A DNA stretch of 16,176 nucleotides from RGIG8700 sp045535635 (GTDB lineage: Bacteria > Bacillota > Clostridia > RGIG6154): positions 1 to 16,176 of the forward strand of contig JAZSLZ010000084.1 of assembly GCA_045535635.1 (NCBI GenBank), in the 5' to 3' direction. Under the pieces are notes generated by a model. The model had not been told where the DNA came from. It did no database searches and saw only the letters and a list, made by a program, of their open reading frames with translations. Shown here piece by piece: positions 13,901 through 16,176 of this stretch; within the stretch, counting starts at the first letter, position 1, and every line of letters starts with the position of its first letter. The position numbers were made by a program, and so were the translations under genes.

Positions 13901-14913
13901 TCCCAGGTGTTGACTTTGCAGGTACTATACGTAGCGGTGCTGTAGCTGAAGACTATACACCAACAGGCGACTTTGCAACTGACCAGGCAGATATTGTATA
14001 CCCACTCAACGGTGGTGCAATGTTTGTTTATACTTTAGATAAAAACAATGCCTCACCAGGTAAATATACAATCCCTGACTTTACAACAGGGGAAGATGGT
14101 AATATTTACTGGGAAATTTTTGGAGTTAAATATCTTATTCAGCCAAATAAAAATGTTATAAAGAATCTTTCTTTCAAGATTCCAACATCATCACTTACAG
14201 ATACAGATATGATTGCAAGATACAAATCATTAAATACTGATGCAGTAATTGATGTTCCAGATGGAAAATATGAATCTGTTGGTATTCTTGTAGGTGCAAA
14301 ACTTAAATTTTCTAAAGCATTTTCTGTATCACTTTACTATGAAGGCGAAGAAGCTCCTGTTGTTGTTTCAGGGGATGATATGAAAATTTCTCTCAGTACT
14401 GCTACATCTTACAAAGAGGGAACACTTTCTATGAAGAACTTCCTGCATAGTGATCCAAACAACGATAGTGCTCACTACTTTGTACCAAAGACTATTGAAG
14501 CAGACTCAAGCAAGGTTCTTACAAAAATTAGTGTGAAAGATACAAGTGTTACCAACAACAGACAACCTCTCTATGTAATTTCTGCATGGGGTGTTGAAAA
14601 AGATGAACTTTCAGGTGAAATTTCACTTGAAAAAAATACAGATACCGAAACAGGTAAAATAACTTCTGCAACAACAAATGTTACAATAAAAAATCCTTTT
14701 GGATCAGCAGGTAAAATTTACACACTTATAATTGCTTGTTATGATGAAAATAATAATTTCTGCGGAATGAAAACAATGCCAAATGTTACAACTGAAGGAG
14801 AAAAAGAGATTACAAAATCTCTAACTTACCAAGTTCCTTCAAATACGGTAACAGTTAAAGCATTCCTTTGGAAAGACCTTACAACTATGGCACCTCTTGC
14901 AGAATGTAAGTAA
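10993..14913 (+). CDS. Large secreted NlpC/P60-like + DUF11 protein (1306 aa)
   Basis: Exported protein with a Sec signal peptide (cleavage likely after VFA, residue 28). Order: DUF11-type repeat (about 46-155); helical link; catalytically dead NlpC-like half-module (GDLLFLGS from 271, VLRPSF at about 324-328); intact NlpC/P60-type domain (about 344-537) with Cys399 in TNCAAF, His474 in GHAMLYVGNG and His486 in IIHSAG; second DUF11 (about 557-668); helix LANKIYKDVLG; second half-module (GDIIVS from 790, LLRPSM at about 845); helical spacer (857-921); C-terminal beta-rich region (about 930-1306) ending in VKAFLWKDLTTMAPLAE. It is probably a cell-wall hydrolase or amidase acting at the surface. 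No LPXTG or SLH motif is visible, so attachment is unknown. AGGAGG precedes the ATG closely. It is transcribed alone between two terminators. Confidence 0.82.
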   Translation: MKFSFKKALCLFLTVCIMCSTFALPVFANTEEKNTTQIAEGLTAEKLCSLRQSHTINPGRDITYSIRIENATSTEQTVTITDVIPEVAEYKKGCENISDGVMTWTTTVPADGSMSIQYSITVKNDNSLLGQSVEGGNAKVNGISVDCYDIYIENTFGEVDNKKIISSIDTLNTALVTDTELAKTIYNNATSFNFTMDEDSAEVLEQIYVTGVNAGAGSGSGGAEEMPAIVANYMDMIAPTLYGGTTVHITPNEYFRGEPNPNPTKEDLMIGDLLFLGSTSSANVYIYNGDQLVKLDSGNFKEVVREDANAVLARAVASEKYIVLRPSFVLTTYHQSTPEFDENLSDAQKAVIYTALAYQRRGYRVQYADSVMNLKEYRWQHSVNSPESYTQDNIQYTNCAAFCNDVYINSIGYNEEAMYRTDLLNNCKKTVWRFTRTATQEHSAEEKAQVEKEFYDTLQPGDIINIRYTTSSGHAMLYVGNGTIIHSAGSKISYGQVDTIETSIKVMRVAELWTPDNRRYIFSKCSSINIVRPLMNWNGEIPQNTKNRITTMMGIVGEKLSSKNEYTSVNPGDEITYTFSVYNTNEEAKTLEILDTVPVNTSFVSGDLENDNGNLSRSLTVGANETKTVSYTVKVNEDAPCGTRIVSNSATIGGVIHPTHEILVAKTLTDAQQTQITTAYNNNKSTLSGVALANKIYKDVLGVEKVIHHDTVEDILGNLTRVVSNGEVIDGVTVKITDTYANDNYFFELDKSYYKDMVVPKFMNGRYVFSTQNHSDLFTRLPREVYLIPGDIIVSKTKYASTTTLYMYSKEGLINLSNKTIDKTPDVACQKLLGNKCFVLLRPSMANSYEYTEPEISPLEIYIEELKELNKSSISDDATLAVFEAKVAEIDTYLAENTDEALTADQLVVYNTAIASIKLYKDSQATPGNPEEGVIRSEGKVWFNLNGNSRLFVKSDSTIYTNRTTYKDFLPGVDFAGTIRSGAVAEDYTPTGDFATDQADIVYPLNGGAMFVYTLDKNNASPGKYTIPDFTTGEDGNIYWEIFGVKYLIQPNKNVIKNLSFKIPTSSLTDTDMIARYKSLNTDAVIDVPDGKYESVGILVGAKLKFSKAFSVSLYYEGEEAPVVVSGDDMKISLSTATSYKEGTLSMKNFLHSDPNNDSAHYFVPKTIEADSSKVLTKISVKDTSVTNNRQPLYVISAWGVEKDELSGEISLEKNTDTETGKITSATTNVTIKNPFGSAGKIYTLIIACYDENNNFCGMKTMPNVTTEGEKEITKSLTYQVPSNTVTVKAFLWKDLTTMAPLAECK

Positions 14914-14916
14914 ACT

Positions 14917-14952
14917 ATAACAGCTAACCAAACGGTTAGCTGTTATTTTTTA
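14917..14952 (+). terminator. Terminator of the 1306-residue protein gene
   Basis: A perfect 13-bp stem, ATAACAGCTAACC (14917-14929) with GGTTAGCTGTTAT (14934-14946), has loop AAAC and is followed by TTTTTTATT. It starts 3 bp after the stop and overlaps the last codons of convergent relQ. On the minus strand the tail AGTTTACT is poor, so it probably serves the plus strand mainly. Confidence 0.88.
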
Positions 14953-15571
14953 TTCCTTTTCGGACTTTTTCCATTCTTATGTCAAGGTCTGCCGACATTT
15001 TTGCACACTCATAAAGCTCTTGTGCCATTTCTTCAGTAAACTCTGCATCTTTTTTATATCGAAGCTGATGCTCAAGTGATGCCCAGAAATCCATCGCAAT
15101 TGTTCTTAGTTGAATTTCTGCTTTCATCATTTTCTTTTCATTTGCAAGGAAAATAGGAATTTCTACCAAAAGATGTAAACTTCTATAACCGTTAGGTTTA
15201 GGGCTTTTTATGTAATCTTTAATTGCTACCAATTTCACATCGTCCTGCTTTAAAAATGCATCAGCAATAGTGTAAACATCTTCAGGCAGATTACAAATAA
15301 CTCTTATTCCTGCCACGTCAAAGAGATTTTCTTCTAATGTATTTAATGATATTCTCAAGTCCAGCTTTTTAAGCTTTTCCTCAATACTTATTGGTGACTT
15401 AAGCCTTGTTTTTATTGAGCTTATTGGATTTCTTTCACTTTCAAGAGAAAATTCTTCATTTAACACCTTAAATTTAGTTTCAATCTCCATCATAGCACAC
15501 CTGTAGTAACTCATAAGCTTTAAATACGGCTTTGAATGTTCATAAATCTTTTCAAGTATTTTTTCTTTCAT
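14936..15571 (-). CDS. relQ: Small alarmone synthetase (GTP pyrophosphokinase), RelQ/SAS1 type
   Basis: A 211-residue cytosolic enzyme that transfers pyrophosphate from ATP to GTP or GDP to make (p)ppGpp, signalling stress. It consists of the RelA/SpoT synthetase domain only, with no HD hydrolase and no TGS/ACT regulatory part, so it can make but not degrade alarmone. Family landmarks are YYRCAMMEIETKFKVLNEEF (22-41), NPISSIKTRLKSP (48-60), the catalytic strand FDVAGIRVIC with Asp85, KDYIKSPKPNGYRSLHL (118-134) and EIQLRTIAMDFWASLEH with catalytic Glu152. These match the RelQ/YjbM subgroup rather than RelP. AAGGAGAAC precedes the ATG. It sits downstream of groEL with only a 69-bp gap, and no separate promoter is evident. 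Confidence 0.93.
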   Translation of the reverse strand: MKEKILEKIYEHSKPYLKLMSYYRCAMMEIETKFKVLNEEFSLESERNPISSIKTRLKSPISIEEKLKKLDLRISLNTLEENLFDVAGIRVICNLPEDVYTIADAFLKQDDVKLVAIKDYIKSPKPNGYRSLHLLVEIPIFLANEKKMMKAEIQLRTIAMDFWASLEHQLRYKKDAEFTEEMAQELYECAKMSADLDIRMEKVRKGIKNNS

Positions 15572-15578
15572 TTGTTCT

Positions 15579-15595
15579 CCTTATAAAATATAAGG
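15579..15595 (-). promoter_or_regulatory. Small palindrome covering the relQ ribosome binding site
   Basis: On the minus strand CCTTATA and TATAAGG pair around TTT, and the second arm includes the AAGG of the relQ Shine-Dalgarno. The first arm shares three bases (15593-15595) with the neighbouring GC-rich hairpin, so both cannot form fully at once. The stem is mostly A-U with a tight loop, so its stability is doubtful. Confidence 0.3.
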
Positions 15596-15613
15596 GCGGA
15601 TAAAATCCGCCCT
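15593..15613 (-). terminator. Hairpin between groEL and relQ
   Basis: An 8-bp stem, AGGGCGGA with TCCGCCCT, with loop TTTTA on the minus strand. The tail is TATATTTTAT, U-rich but broken by A. It probably ends most groEL transcription, with possible read-through into relQ, whose start lies 22 bp further on. Confidence 0.6.
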
Positions 15614-15614
15614 A

Positions 15615-15635
15615 ATTGTGCATTGTGCATTGTGC
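15615..15635. repeat. Three tandem copies of ATTGTGC
   Basis: Three exact 7-bp units plus a partial fourth (ATTG, 15636-15639) fill the space between the groEL stop codon and the hairpin. No function is evident. Slipped-strand expansion is the simplest origin. Confidence 0.85.
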
Positions 15636-15640
15636 ATTGA

Positions 15641-16176
15641 TTAGTACATTCCGCCCATTGGAGGTGCTGCAGGTGCTACAGGCTCTGGTTCAGGCTGATC
15701 TGCAACAAGACTTTCTGTTGTTAAAATCATTGCTGCAACTGATGCTGCATTTTGAAGTGCAGAACGTGTAACCTTTGCAGGATCAACAATACCTGCTTTT
15801 ATCATATCCTGATATTCTTCGATTAAAGCATTGTAGCCGATTCCTTTTTCACTTGCTTTGATTTTATCAACAATAACTGCACCTTCAAGACCTGCATTTG
15901 CCGCAATCTGCTTAACAGGTACTTCAAGTGCTTTTTCGATTACCTGCATACCTGTTTTTTCATCGCCAGATGCGTTTTTAATTAAATCTTCAAGTGATGA
16001 AATCGCATTGATATATGCAGTTCCGCCGCCAGGTACAATACCTTCTTCAACTGCAGCTCTTGTTGCAGCTAAAGAGTCTTCAATTCTTAATTTCTTTTCT
16101 TTCATTTCAGTTTCTGTTGGCGCACCAACCTTAAGTACTGCAACACCGCCTGACATTTTTGCAAGTCTTTCCTGAA
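15641..16176 (-). CDS. groEL: Chaperonin GroEL, C-terminal part (runs off the window)
   Basis: The last 178 or so residues of the 60-kDa chaperonin that folds proteins inside the GroES-capped ring. The visible part begins QERLAKMSGGVAVLKVGA, so the reading frame continues past the window edge and the Met at 16156 is internal. Conserved equatorial and intermediate sequence follows: EKKLRIEDSLAATRAAVEEG, IVPGGGTAY with the ATP-site glycines, IGYNA, IVDPAKVTRSALQNAASVA and the end of the last helix, TTESLVADQ. The tail is a Pro/Ala/Glu-rich stretch ending PPMGGMY, a variant of the flexible GGM tail. relQ is the next gene downstream. Promoter and groES, if linked, lie outside. Confidence 0.96.
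   Translation of the reverse strand, partial: QERLAKMSGGVAVLKVGAPTETEMKEKKLRIEDSLAATRAAVEEGIVPGGGTAYINAISSLEDLIKNASGDEKTGMQVIEKALEVPVKQIAANAGLEGAVIVDKIKASEKGIGYNALIEEYQDMIKAGIVDPAKVTRSALQNAASVAAMILTTESLVADQPEPEPVAPAAPPMGGMY

Noticed and set aside
16154..16156. groEL start at Met 16156
   Set aside because: The upstream in-frame sequence QERLAK is conserved GroEL, so the gene continues beyond the window.
1..16176. CRISPR array, tRNA, rRNA or phage genes
   Set aside because: No regularly spaced repeats, no cloverleaf or rRNA signature and no phage structural or integrase genes were seen.

Overview
The window is AT-rich, densely packed bacterial DNA. Strong Shine-Dalgarno sites, near-consensus sigma-A type promoters and compact intrinsic terminators point to a low-GC Gram-positive anaerobe of the Bacillota, most likely class Clostridia. 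The gene content fits this: HPr/EI of the PTS, a RelQ-type alarmone synthetase, a PdaA-like cortex deacetylase, a YerB-like DUF3048 lipoprotein and a YdiF-like ABC-F protein. No species can be named from the sequence alone. The PdaA-like protein hints at a spore-forming lineage but does not prove it.

Layout. Positions 1-151 hold no gene, only hairpins and terminators. At 152-2597 (minus) malQ (4-alpha-glucanotransferase) is followed 13 bp downstream by a DUF3048 lipoprotein gene. A membrane acyltransferase (2709-3710, plus) diverges from malQ. The two genes are driven by back-to-back promoters whose -35 boxes abut to form the palindrome TGTCAATTGACA. Between the acyltransferase and ptsI lies a 254-bp MITE-like element (3716-3969), flanked by a 26-bp direct repeat that is itself the old bidirectional terminator hairpin. 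ptsH-ptsI (minus, 3998-5879) encode the general PTS proteins HPr and EI. HPr keeps His15 but has Lys in place of the regulatory Ser46. Upstream, on the same strand, is a PdaA-like polysaccharide deacetylase, separated from ptsH by a terminator-like hairpin.

From 6786 to 10882 (plus) a tightly coupled three-gene unit encodes an ABC-F ATPase, an 81-residue TSCPD (four-Cys) protein and a 622-residue NlpC/P60-like + DUF11 protein without a signal peptide. It is closed by a terminator that overlaps its last codons. A longer secreted paralogue of 1306 residues follows at 10993-14913. The pair is the most unusual content here. Each protein has one intact Cys-His-His NlpC/P60-type domain. In each, that domain lies between two segments that resemble the second half of the fold but lack the catalytic residues.

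The right end (minus) carries relQ (small (p)ppGpp synthetase) downstream of the 3' part of groEL, which runs off the window. The short groEL-relQ gap holds a three-unit 7-bp tandem repeat, a hairpin and a second small palindrome covering the relQ Shine-Dalgarno. Most of the window is ordinary chromosomal housekeeping. The points of interest are the NlpC/P60 paralogues, the element inserted in a terminator, the HPr substitution and several compact regulatory junctions.
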